DNA of 20,421 nt from Bacillota bacterium (lineage in GTDB: Bacteria; Bacillota; Clostridia; Clostridiales; Clostridiaceae), in contig JAEXZL010000013.1 of the NCBI GenBank assembly GCA_023451395.1, forward strand, positions 1 through 20,421. Reading direction: 5' to 3'. The position numbers and the translations under genes were made by a program. Numbering within the stretch: position 1 is the stretch's first letter; each line of letters begins with the position of its first letter. The notes under the pieces are model-generated. The model was not told where the DNA came from and ran no database searches. It worked only from the letters and a program-made list of their open reading frames with translations. This document shows positions 1 through 7,310 of this stretch, one piece after another.

Positions 1-556
1 GTGTAACATCACCTAACACCGGAACCTCATAATTGGTTTCTACTAAGTAATCCACCTCACTATAGTGAATTTCCACATCTCCAAAGGTTCTTGGATAGTT
101 CTTGTTTATTTCAAGAATTACAATATCAGCCTTCTCCATCATTCTTCTTTCATAAGTATTAGAGAGAGAAAGAGAAATATAGCCATGCTTATCTGGCATA
201 GTAGCGCTTCCTACAAAAATATTAGGTTTTACATAATCTAGCCTTTTTATTCCTGCTAGATGCAGGTGGTTGGGAATGAAGGATATATTACCATTTTTAT
301 GAGCCTTTCTTAGAGTAGGAGAATAAAACCATCCATCAACCTTAAAGGCTTCCTTATACTCTTCCTTCAAAAAGTCTCCACTGGACATAGGGAGGCAATT
401 TGTGATAGTTACTCCTTTAACCTTAGAAGCAATGGTATGAATGTTATTCATAAATTCCTGTGCCTCAGCAGCTCCAAGTCCTGTAACAATAACATCTCCG
501 GATTTAACATAACTTAAAGCCTTTTCAATATTAATTAGCTTATCTTTATAATTCAT
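1..556 (-). CDS. Acetyl-CoA hydrolase / CoA-transferase family protein (partial, 3' end outside window)
   Basis: Only the first ~185 residues are present; the gene continues past the left edge. The frame starts MNYKDKLINIEKAL at an ATG preceded by GGAGG (564-568). The N-terminal half resembles the acetyl-CoA hydrolase / 4-hydroxybutyrate CoA-transferase (Cat1/Cat2) family: an early SGDVIVTGLGAAEAQEF segment, a PNHLHLAGI segment, and FVGSATMPDKHGYISLSLSN followed by a KADIVILEINKNYPR stretch. Family members move CoA between acyl-CoA and acetate or another carboxylate, or hydrolyse acyl-CoA. The catalytic Glu lies in the missing C-terminal part, so transferase cannot be told from hydrolase. It is the last visible gene of the Liv/KAS III/SDR operon, about 70 nt after the substrate-binding protein gene, which suggests it activates the imported acid or releases the product acid. 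This role is inferred. Confidence 0.82.
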   Translation of the reverse strand, partial: MNYKDKLINIEKALSYVKSGDVIVTGLGAAEAQEFMNNIHTIASKVKGVTITNCLPMSSGDFLKEEYKEAFKVDGWFYSPTLRKAHKNGNISFIPNHLHLAGIKRLDYVKPNIFVGSATMPDKHGYISLSLSNTYERRMMEKADIVILEINKNYPRTFGDVEIHYSEVDYLVETNYEVPVLGDVT

Positions 557-583
557 CTATATACCTCCAAAATCCTATGATAA

Positions 584-604
584 GGGGCAGGTTATGCCTG
601 CCCC
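584..604 (-). other. GC-rich intercistronic hairpin after the binding-protein gene
   Basis: GGGGCAGG (584-591) pairs perfectly with CCTGCCCC (597-604) around a 5-nt loop. It begins 23 nt past the stop of the substrate-binding protein gene and ends before the ribosome binding site of the CoA-transferase gene. On the minus strand the stem is followed by TTATCATAGG, not a U-run, so it is not a canonical intrinsic terminator. It is better read as a 3'-stabilising or partial-attenuation hairpin, common behind highly expressed solute-binding protein genes. Confidence 0.6.
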
Positions 605-627
605 CTCCACCATTTTTTATGTGATAT

Positions 628-1839
628 TTATTTTTTTCCTAATATTGAATCCATGCTCTGTAATGGCTTTACTGCTGTCCATTCTCCTTGTAGGTTTGTA
701 TGACTAATCTTAGAAAGATTCATTTCTTGAGTACCAGCTCTCATACCATCTGCAAAGTTTATTTCTCCACCAAAGGGGTTTTGTATAGGATCAGATTCAA
801 GCGCATCCATATATTTGTCCCAAGTTATAGTTCCATCAACTCTTTTTAAGCCCTCTACAAAGAAATGAGCTGCTATCCAACCAGTCATTGCATATACGTT
901 AGTTGAATATTCAGGAGTGAATTTAGCAAACTCTGCTAAGGTTTTAGCTCTATCTCCTTCAAAGGACACCCAACCGTTTCCATAAACATCAAACTTACCT
1001 TTTATTTCATTCACAACACCAGCAGCTATAACTGGAGAAACGTTAACATAGGTAGTAATAACATCCTTATCAACGCCTTGTGCTGCAAGCTCCTTTACTA
1101 CCGTTGGGAAGGTAGCTTGTATAGATGCTGCAATAACAAAGTCCACATTAGCATTCTTTATGCTTGTAACAGCAGCAGAAACGTCCGTAGCACCAGCAGT
1201 AACCTGCTCAGCAACTAATTCAACCTTTAGCTCTTTAGCTTTTTGCTCTGCTCCCCAAAGCAAGTCTTTTCCCGCATCATCATTTGTATATATTATACCT
1301 ATCTTCTTAGCAGAAAAATCACCTACAGCACGGGAAACCATTATTTGGCCTTCAGTCTGATAAATTGGTTGTACGGGGAATATTCCTCTATCATCTCCAG
1401 TAGCCTTTTCATTATAAAGCTGACCTATACCAGTTGCAAAATAAACTGCTGGTATTCCTATATCTTTTAAATCCTGAAGAGTTGCTCCAACTACTGGAGT
1501 TCCAAAGTGACCAACTATTGCAAATACCTTTTCATCTTCTACTAGCTGAGTTAATAATGCTTTACCTTTAACAGGATCAAATTCATCATCCTGATGTACA
1601 AAGGTTATCTTGCGTCCATTTACACCGCCAGCATCATTTATCTTTTTAAAATAAGCTTCAATACCTGCATTAAAGGGAACTCCAACTGGTGCATAAGCCC
1701 CCGATATAGCTGCGGTGTTTCCAACTTTTATTTCTGTATCAGTGACGCCCTGAGCCTGCTCTTCAGTGGCAGTTTTACCACAGCCTGCAAAAGTTCCTAA
1801 TATTGCTAATAGGGATAATAATGAAACTATTTTTTTCAT
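628..1839 (-). CDS. Liv-type ABC transporter substrate-binding lipoprotein
   Basis: 403 residues. The N-terminus (MKKIVSLLSLLAILGTFAGC) is a lipoprotein signal peptide with a lipobox-like end and Cys20 as the lipidation site, so the mature protein should be anchored outside the membrane. The rest has the two-lobe periplasmic-binding type I fold of the LivJ/LivK family: IKVGNTAAISGAYAPVGVPF at the start of the domain, then INDAGGVNGRKI and FAIVGHFGTPVVGA. The start has a strong AGGAGGAG site. It follows livF by 53 nt in the same operon. Family members bind branched-chain amino acids, but homologues also bind amides, urea and aromatic or aliphatic acids. The neighbouring CoA enzymes suggest a carboxylic acid or related metabolite here, which is inference. 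Confidence 0.9.
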   Translation of the reverse strand: MKKIVSLLSLLAILGTFAGCGKTATEEQAQGVTDTEIKVGNTAAISGAYAPVGVPFNAGIEAYFKKINDAGGVNGRKITFVHQDDEFDPVKGKALLTQLVEDEKVFAIVGHFGTPVVGATLQDLKDIGIPAVYFATGIGQLYNEKATGDDRGIFPVQPIYQTEGQIMVSRAVGDFSAKKIGIIYTNDDAGKDLLWGAEQKAKELKVELVAEQVTAGATDVSAAVTSIKNANVDFVIAASIQATFPTVVKELAAQGVDKDVITTYVNVSPVIAAGVVNEIKGKFDVYGNGWVSFEGDRAKTLAEFAKFTPEYSTNVYAMTGWIAAHFFVEGLKRVDGTITWDKYMDALESDPIQNPFGGEINFADGMRAGTQEMNLSKISHTNLQGEWTAVKPLQSMDSILGKK

Positions 1840-1863
1840 TTTTATTTCTCCTCCTTATTATAT

Positions 1864-1883
1864 AATAACGCCTTAGCATTATT
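1864..1883 (-). other. Small A/T-rich hairpin in the livF to binding-protein gap
   Basis: AATAACGC (1864-1871) and GCATTATT (1876-1883) pair over 8 positions with one G-U or mismatch position and a 4-nt loop. It lies in the 53-nt gap upstream of the binding-protein ribosome binding site. It may help set the higher expression expected for a binding protein. It is too weak to call a terminator. Confidence 0.3.
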
Positions 1884-1892
1884 TGCATTTAT

Positions 1893-2615
1893 TTAATGTG
1901 AGCCTAAATAAGCTTCAATTAGCTTAGGATCATTTCTAAGCTCTTCTGCTTTTCCATGGGTATTGATGCTACCTAATTCCAGAACATAAGCATAATCAGC
2001 TATCTTTAAGGTTTGAGCTGCATTTTGTTCAACAATTATAACTGTTGTTCCTTCTTCTTTTATCTCATTAACGATTTTCATTATATCCTGAACTATTAAA
2101 GGAGCTAGTCCTAATGAGGGTTCATCAAGGAGTAAAATTTTAGGACTGCTCATCAGCGCTCTAGCAATTGCTAGCATCTGCTGCTCTCCACCAGATAGTG
2201 TGGAAGCAGTTTGGTTCTTTCTTTCTTCCAAAACCGGAAAATACTTATATACTCTTTGAAAATTTCTCTCTACCTGCTTATGATCTTTTAAGGTAAAGGC
2301 CCCAATTTTTAGATTTTCTAATACTGTTAGCTCTCTAAACACCTGTCTTCCTTCAGGAGATTGAGCTATACCTATCTTTGCTATCTTTTCAGGTTCAAGA
2401 CTGGTTATATCTTGACCATAGTATTTTATGGTTCCTTCTGCCGCTTCTATAAGCCCAGATATTTTTCTAAGAGTAGAGGTTTTCCCAGCTCCGTTTGCCC
2501 CTAAGAGAGCAACTACCTGTCCTTCTTTAACCTCAATGTCAATTCCTTTCAGTGCTTCTATGGCACCATATCTTACTTTCAAGTTTTTTATTGATAATGC
2601 GATTTTTTCCTCCAT
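1893..2615 (-). CDS. livF: Liv-type ABC transporter ATP-binding protein LivF
   Basis: ATPase subunit, 240 residues from the chosen start. It has Walker A (GANGAGKTS), the Q-loop region (GIAQSPEGRQVF, typical of LivF), the ABC signature LSGGEQQMLAIARAL, Walker B (ILLLDEPSLGL) and the switch His region (IIVEQN). Length and the SPEGRQVF motif are characteristic of LivF. Three in-frame ATGs lie at 2630, 2624 and 2615. The ATG at 2615 has GATGGAG about nine bases upstream, while the two upstream ATGs overlap the end of livG and lack a site, so 2615 is preferred; 2630 is the longer alternative. It would pair with LivG under the LivH-LivM membrane pore. Confidence 0.9.
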   Translation of the reverse strand: MEEKIALSIKNLKVRYGAIEALKGIDIEVKEGQVVALLGANGAGKTSTLRKISGLIEAAEGTIKYYGQDITSLEPEKIAKIGIAQSPEGRQVFRELTVLENLKIGAFTLKDHKQVERNFQRVYKYFPVLEERKNQTASTLSGGEQQMLAIARALMSSPKILLLDEPSLGLAPLIVQDIMKIVNEIKEEGTTVIIVEQNAAQTLKIADYAYVLELGSINTHGKAEELRNDPKLIEAYLGSH

Positions 2616-2616
2616 A

Positions 2617-3429
2617 CTATTCATCTCCATCTGTGCCCAAATAAGCTTCTTGAACAGCCTTATTACTTTGAATTTCCTTTGTGCTTCCTAATGCTAAAAG
2701 CTTACCAAAGGAAATGGCGCAAATTCTATCACAAACATCCATTACAAGTCTCATATCATGTTCAACTAAAAGCACAGAACAATTAAACTCATCTCTTATT
2801 TTTCTAATCATATTGGTTAATTGAATTGTTTCTATGTCGTTAAGGCCTGCTGCTGGCTCGTCTAGTATTATTAACCTTGGTTTACACATCAAGGTTCTAG
2901 CAAGCTCAACTTTTTTAAGAATGCCATAGGGCTGTCCTGCTATTATCATATCTTTACGATCTTCAATTCCTAAGCTTCTTAATATCCCAACAGCCTCTTC
3001 TCTTAGAAGCTTTTCTTCTTTTCTAGCTCTTGGAAGCTTTAAAGCTTGCTCTAAAATAGTTGCCTTAAAATCTATATGTGCTCCTATAAGCACATTGTCA
3101 AGGATGCTTAATTCTTTAATAAGTTCAACATTTTGGAAGGTTCTTACTAAACCAAGGCCTATAATTTCATGAACCTCATGTCTAAGCAAATCCTGCACCT
3201 TATTATTTTTATCCTTAAAGAGTATACTGCCGGAGTTTGGCTTATAAAACTGTGTAATACAGTTAAAAGCAGTGGTTTTTCCAGCTCCATTAGGTCCAAT
3301 TAATCCAAAAATCTCCTTTTCCCTAATATCGAAGGATAATTTATCAACAGCCTTTAACCCACCAAAAGCATTACTTATATCCTTAACCTCTAATACTATC
3401 CCCTGAGGAAGCTCCAACTGATGACTCAT
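2617..3429 (-). CDS. livG: Liv-type ABC transporter ATP-binding protein LivG
   Basis: ATPase subunit, 270 residues from MSHQLELPQG. It shows Walker A (GPNGAGKTT), the LivG-type VRTFQN Q-loop, a long charged insertion before the signature (LPRARKEEKLLREEAVG), a degenerate signature region (QPYGILKKVELARTL in place of LSGGQ, as usual in LivG), Walker B (LIILDEPAAGLN) and switch His (VEHDM). A longer frame is open to 3516, but the ATG at 3429 has a strong AAGGAGG site (3436-3442) and starts at the expected domain boundary. The start lies inside livM: 47 nt overlap, which suggests translational coupling. Confidence 0.92.
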   Translation of the reverse strand: MSHQLELPQGIVLEVKDISNAFGGLKAVDKLSFDIREKEIFGLIGPNGAGKTTAFNCITQFYKPNSGSILFKDKNNKVQDLLRHEVHEIIGLGLVRTFQNVELIKELSILDNVLIGAHIDFKATILEQALKLPRARKEEKLLREEAVGILRSLGIEDRKDMIIAGQPYGILKKVELARTLMCKPRLIILDEPAAGLNDIETIQLTNMIRKIRDEFNCSVLLVEHDMRLVMDVCDRICAISFGKLLALGSTKEIQSNKAVQEAYLGTDGDE

Positions 3430-4420
3430 TTTTATCCTCCTTCCTTCTAAGCCTATTAACCCACTTTTTAATATCATTTCTAATAAAAGTAAATCCATTA
3501 GGGTAGAACATGACAACTAGTATAATTAAAACTCCATTAAATACATAAGATAATTGACTAAAGTAAGGTATCTGTTTTAGAAATAAATCCGGAATTGCAA
3601 AGACTATAAATGCTCCTATAACTGTTCCATAAATGGATCTTAATCCACCGATTACTATCATTGCCAGAAAGTCTAAGGAAAGCTTTAATGACCAGGTGGA
3701 AGGATAGCTAAATCTTATGAAATGCACATATAAAACGCCTGCAACGCTTGCAAAAATTGTAGCTAAAGCAAAGGCTACCAATCTATACTTTAAAAGGTTT
3801 ACTCCCATAGCCTGGGAAGCTGCTTCGCTTCCTCTCATAGCATTTAATGCCCTCCCTAGCTGACCATTAATCATGTTATAGGTTAAAAGCATTACAATAA
3901 TCAAAAATACAACTATTAAATAATAGGTAGTAGTTTTATCTAATTTGAGAGTGCCAAATAACACTGGAAAGCCAGCTTGCTTTCCGCTAAAACCATTAGT
4001 AAAAACATCAAACTCTTCAAAGGTTTTTCTTAGTATTTCCGATACGCATAAAGTGGCAATAGCTAAATACATTCCTTCTATTTTTAAAGAAACAAGACCT
4101 ACAAGAATTCCTAATACTGTTGGAATTAATATTGCTAAAACTAGAGCAATTTCAAAGGGCAATTTTAAATCAACAGTTAAATATGCAGATGCATAGGAGG
4201 CTAAGCCCATAAATCCTGCGGTTCCTAAGGTAATTAACCCTGAAAATCCAAGTAATATATTTAATCCCAGTGCTGCTATTGCATATATTAGGGTTCCCCC
4301 AATTATGGTTACATAGCTTGCTTTTATTAAACCCAGTGAAGCTAAGGTTGGAACCGCAGCTAATAAAACACCAAATATAACAAATTGAAAATGCGGGTTT
4401 TTAAGTAAATTTTTCTTCAT
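3383..4420 (-). CDS. livM: Liv-type ABC transporter permease LivM
   Basis: 345 residues, highly hydrophobic with about eight to ten membrane spans. The sequence ALGLNILLGFSGLITLGTAG near residue 50 is the conserved LivM signature, and AMRGSEAASQAMGVNLLKYR around residue 200 is the cytoplasmic EAA-like loop that contacts the ATPases. VIGGLRSIYGTVIGA follows, another family hallmark. The ATG at 4420 has an AGGTAAGGAT site. The C-terminal tail (about 20 charged and Ser/Gly residues) is coded by DNA that also carries the livG ribosome binding site and first 15 codons, so the tail is probably dispensable. It forms the pore with LivH, 8 nt upstream. Confidence 0.92.
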   Translation of the reverse strand: MKKNLLKNPHFQFVIFGVLLAAVPTLASLGLIKASYVTIIGGTLIYAIAALGLNILLGFSGLITLGTAGFMGLASYASAYLTVDLKLPFEIALVLAILIPTVLGILVGLVSLKIEGMYLAIATLCVSEILRKTFEEFDVFTNGFSGKQAGFPVLFGTLKLDKTTTYYLIVVFLIIVMLLTYNMINGQLGRALNAMRGSEAASQAMGVNLLKYRLVAFALATIFASVAGVLYVHFIRFSYPSTWSLKLSLDFLAMIVIGGLRSIYGTVIGAFIVFAIPDLFLKQIPYFSQLSYVFNGVLIILVVMFYPNGFTFIRNDIKKWVNRLRRKEDKNESSVGASSGDSIRG

Positions 4421-4428
4421 ATCCTTAC

Positions 4429-5304
4429 CTACACTTTCTTTATAATTTTCTTACCTATTATTCCATGGGGTCTAAAAACTAAGAATAGTAGAATAAGAAT
4501 GTATAATATTTGTCCTCCCCACACAGAGGAGAAATAGTATAATAAAATGTTTCGGCTAATACCGATGATATATGCTCCTAAAACTGGACCATAAAAGGTC
4601 TGGAATCCACCAAGTACACAGGCAATAAGTGCATTAATTTGAACCTCATCCATAAGATTAAGAGTAACAGAGGTCATAGGTGCTACCATAACACCAGACA
4701 GGACTCCAAGCACTGCAGCTACTGCCCAAGCAGCCATAGTAACAGTTTTTGTAGGCACTCCCATAAGCTTTGCAGTATACTCATTTGAAGCTGTTGTTCT
4801 TACAGCAAGCCCCAATTTTGTTTTTTGAAGAATATAAAAGAGAAATACCATTATAGCCAATCCAAATAATATATTAAATAAGCCGTTATAGGAAATTGTT
4901 GCTCCTAAGAAATTTAAATCTCCCTTTTCAATGAGCCTTGGAAGTCTTAATGGATCTACTCCAAATAGCAATGGTGCTACCCCGATAATAATCATCATTA
5001 AACCTAAGGTGATAATTTGCTTTCCTACCGGTGAAACCTTTTTTGTATGTCGTATTATTAATACATCTATCAATATACCCATAAGAACAGCGCAAAGAAC
5101 TCCTACTATTAGAGCACTCCATAATGGCAGCCCTAGCTTTGTAAAAAAGTAGGTAACGACAAAAGTGTTAAACATGCCAATTACCCCTTGGGAAAAGTTT
5201 GTTACATTAGAGGTACGGTAAACTATTATTATTCCTAGAGCCGCTAATGCATAAATACTACCGGTCTCTAAACTTCTCAATATAACTTGAATAAAAGTCC
5301 CCAT
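4429..5304 (-). CDS. livH: Liv-type ABC transporter permease LivH
   Basis: 291 residues, all-hydrophobic integral membrane protein. GSIYALAALGIIIVYRTSNV and NFSQG near the N-terminus are the LivH signature; the cytoplasmic loop VRTTASNEYTAKLMGVPTK and GGFQTFYGPVLGAYIIG match the permease family. Its ATG directly abuts the stop codon of the KAS III-like gene (TAGATG), with the ribosome binding site inside that gene, so the two are tightly coupled in one operon. This physical coupling is the best evidence that the transporter and the condensing enzyme serve the same substrate. Confidence 0.92.
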   Translation of the reverse strand: MGTFIQVILRSLETGSIYALAALGIIIVYRTSNVTNFSQGVIGMFNTFVVTYFFTKLGLPLWSALIVGVLCAVLMGILIDVLIIRHTKKVSPVGKQIITLGLMMIIIGVAPLLFGVDPLRLPRLIEKGDLNFLGATISYNGLFNILFGLAIMVFLFYILQKTKLGLAVRTTASNEYTAKLMGVPTKTVTMAAWAVAAVLGVLSGVMVAPMTSVTLNLMDEVQINALIACVLGGFQTFYGPVLGAYIIGISRNILLYYFSSVWGGQILYILILLFLVFRPHGIIGKKIIKKV

Positions 5305-6333
5305 CTACACATCCCCCCATTTTATTATATTTGCTGCCCAAACATAGCCTATGCCTGCTGCTAGCATGCAAATTACTGAACCCTCCTTAACCTTACCTTC
5401 CTCTATCGCCAGCTTTAAAGAAAGTATCTGGTCTATTTGTCCAATGTGGCCATAATCCTCAAGATAAATTGATTGCTCTTCACTAAGTCCTAAATCCTTT
5501 ACCATTCCTACATGTGCAGACCTTTTCATATGAAGTATCGCCAGATAATCTAAATCATCTCTTGATAATTCTGATTTTTCCAGAGACTTATCTATACATT
5601 TATACCAATTAGGTACAGAAACCTCATTAAGCCTGTCCTTCATCTTCTTTGCATCCATGAGCCTTAGAGAGCTATAGGCACCCTGAAGATTTTCAGAATT
5701 TATCCTATTAACAGTTCCGCCGATTTCAACTCCAGCAGCTCTGGCTAAGGAACCATCAGCTATTACATGAGAGCCTAAAATCAGATTCCTATTTAGATTC
5801 TTCTGAAGTATCAAAGCCCCTCCCCCAGCTCCGAGATTAAACATCATAGACATATCCTTATCAGTATAATCTACTAAATCTCCGTTTCTATAGCCTCCAA
5901 CCACCATGATTATATTTATACTATCATCTGCTAAAAGCATGTCCTTTGCAATTTTCAATGTGGATACTGTGGTGCAGCAACGATTTGCTAAATCAATCCC
6001 CCAGGCATTCACAGCTCCTATTCTATCTTGGATGTAAAGAGCAGAAGTTGTTAGGGGATACTCCTTCCACTCCTCACCAATACAGAGAATTACATCTATT
6101 TTTTTAGGATCTAAGCAAGTATTTTTTAGTGCATCTAAGGCTGCCAGTGCACCCATTTCCTGTGTTCCCTCTTCATTACTAGGCATTGGCTTCTTCCTTA
6201 TTCCTAGCTTATTTATCACTGCTTCTTCAGTCCACATTCCCTTTGTTGCTTGAGATATTTCCTTAGCAGTGATATATTTTTCTGGAATGTAGGTACCAAT
6301 TCCCAATATGCCAACGTTTGTATCATTTTTCAT
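5305..6333 (-). CDS. KAS III (FabH)-like condensing enzyme with an altered catalytic triad
   Basis: 342 residues, thiolase-fold ketosynthase III family. GILGIGTYIPEKYIT at the N-terminus and MMFNLGAGGGALIL around 163-176 are typical of FabH-like proteins. By spacing from Asp114, Cys119 in GIDLANRCCTTVSTL is the acyl-accepting Cys; His268 in LAILHMKRSAH matches the FabH His (HQAN). The third residue, Asn in FabH (GNTSA), is His296 in DYGHIGQID. The expected triad C-H-N is thus C-H-H here. A housekeeping fatty-acid FabH role is unlikely: there is no fab cluster and the gene sits between an SDR and a Liv importer. A condensation or retro-Claisen reaction on CoA thioesters is plausible but not shown. 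The start has AAGGAGG, 15 nt after the SDR stop. Confidence 0.85.
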   Translation of the reverse strand: MKNDTNVGILGIGTYIPEKYITAKEISQATKGMWTEEAVINKLGIRKKPMPSNEEGTQEMGALAALDALKNTCLDPKKIDVILCIGEEWKEYPLTTSALYIQDRIGAVNAWGIDLANRCCTTVSTLKIAKDMLLADDSINIIMVVGGYRNGDLVDYTDKDMSMMFNLGAGGGALILQKNLNRNLILGSHVIADGSLARAAGVEIGGTVNRINSENLQGAYSSLRLMDAKKMKDRLNEVSVPNWYKCIDKSLEKSELSRDDLDYLAILHMKRSAHVGMVKDLGLSEEQSIYLEDYGHIGQIDQILSLKLAIEEGKVKEGSVICMLAAGIGYVWAANIIKWGDV

Positions 6334-6348
6334 AGTTACAACCTCCTT

Positions 6349-7068
6349 CTAAAGTCTCATGCCTCCATTAACGCTTAGGGTATGTCCTGTTATATAGGAG
6401 GAATCATCAGAAGCTAAGAATAGTGCTGCTTTTGCGATTTCCTCTGGTTGTCCAAGCCTCCCCAGCATTGTTTGTTTAGCAAAACCATCAAGAAGATTCT
6501 GTGGAACAGTTTTTAAAATGTCTGTGAGAGTATACCCTGGAGCTATAGCATTAACTCTTACCTGAGCTCCCTTAAGAGCAAATTCCTTTGCCCAAGACTT
6601 AGTCATTCCAATAACACCAGCTTTTGTTGCTGCATAGTTAACTTGACCAATATTTCCAAATTCACCAACCACAGAACTGATATTTATTATTGAACCGCTA
6701 CCTTGAGCTTGCATCCAAGGTCCTACATATCTAGTGAGATTAAATACCCCTTTTAAATTAACATCTATTACTAAATCAAACTGTTCTTCAGTCATTTTCC
6801 TTGTAAGAGAGTCTCTTGTTATACCCGCATTATTCACCAAAATATCTATTTTTTTATATTTATCAACTACATAGTCAAACATTTTTTTGCAGGCTTCACC
6901 ATCTGTAACATTTAATACATAGCCCTCTACATTTTCATGGCTATAAGCTAACTCACCCATATCACAGGCAATAACCCTTGCTCCTTCCTTAGCAAAAAGC
7001 TCCGCCATGGATTGTCCTAACCCTCTTGCTCCGCCAGTTACAACTGCAACCATACCTTCTAGTCTCAT
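6349..7068 (-). CDS. FabG-like short-chain dehydrogenase/reductase (3-oxoacyl-thioester reductase type)
   Basis: 239 residues, a classical SDR. It has the nucleotide-binding TGGARGLG (11-18), NNAG (79-82), Asn104, Ser132 in SSVVGEFGN, Tyr145 and Lys149 in NYAATK, and the C-terminal ITGHTLSVNGG. The pattern closely matches FabG and PhaB, which reduce 3-oxoacyl-ACP or acetoacetyl-CoA with NADPH. In this setting (thiolase upstream, KAS III-like enzyme downstream, CoA-transferase in the same operon) a CoA-thioester substrate is more likely than ACP; this is inference. First gene of the operon, with AAGGAGG before its ATG and its own promoter about 100 bp upstream. Confidence 0.9.
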   Translation of the reverse strand: MRLEGMVAVVTGGARGLGQSMAELFAKEGARVIACDMGELAYSHENVEGYVLNVTDGEACKKMFDYVVDKYKKIDILVNNAGITRDSLTRKMTEEQFDLVIDVNLKGVFNLTRYVGPWMQAQGSGSIINISSVVGEFGNIGQVNYAATKAGVIGMTKSWAKEFALKGAQVRVNAIAPGYTLTDILKTVPQNLLDGFAKQTMLGRLGQPEEIAKAALFLASDDSSYITGHTLSVNGGMRL

Positions 7069-7141
7069 ATTTGACCTCCTTAATTTCTATGATTTCTTAA
7101 CTCATTAATACTCAATACCCTTAATGTAAACCTTTAAAATG

Positions 7142-7165
7142 AAATATGATACATCTTTCATCTTT
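7142..7165. promoter_or_regulatory. Candidate repressor operator at the SDR-Liv operon promoter
   Basis: Inverted repeat AAATATGATA - 4 nt - TTTCATCTTT, arms matching at 8 of 10 positions, directly abutting the -10 box (7166-7171). An almost identical site with perfect arms lies in the same place at the thiolase promoter (8568-8591). The surrounding 54 bp (7125-7178) match 8551-8604 at 47 positions without a gap. A protein bound here would cover the transcription start, as expected for a repressor. No regulator gene is in the window. Confidence 0.72.
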
Positions 7166-7194
7166 AGAATAGCAAAGGCTTGTATTACTGTCAA
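7166..7194 (-). promoter_or_regulatory. Sigma-A promoter of the SDR-KAS III-Liv operon
   Basis: Reading the minus strand: TTGACA (7189-7194), 17-nt spacer, TATTCT (7166-7171). The -35 box is consensus and the -10 matches four of six. The start point is expected near 7159, giving a leader of about 90 nt before the SDR ATG. It overlaps the candidate operator. Confidence 0.82.
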
Positions 7195-7310
7195 TAATTA
7201 CATAAGCAATTATATTCACAGAAAAAAAATATTTGGATTTAACATATTTTCTAATATTTTGTTATTATTCCATTAATATTTAATAAAATTATGCACAAAT
7301 ATTTAACAAA

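Noticed and set aside
584..604. Rho-independent terminator
   Set aside because: No T-run follows the stem on the minus strand; the only nearby T-run is on the plus strand, 12 nt away and with no plus-strand gene.
3430..3516. Extended N-terminus of LivG in the longer open frame
   Set aside because: These 29 codons lie within livM, lack a ribosome binding site, and the ATG at 3429 with AAGGAGG starts at the normal domain boundary.
7195..7310. Intrinsic terminator of the thiolase gene
   Set aside because: Only an A/T-only potential stem (around 7226-7260, AAAATATT/AATATTTT with a ~19-nt loop) precedes a T-run; too unstable to support a call.
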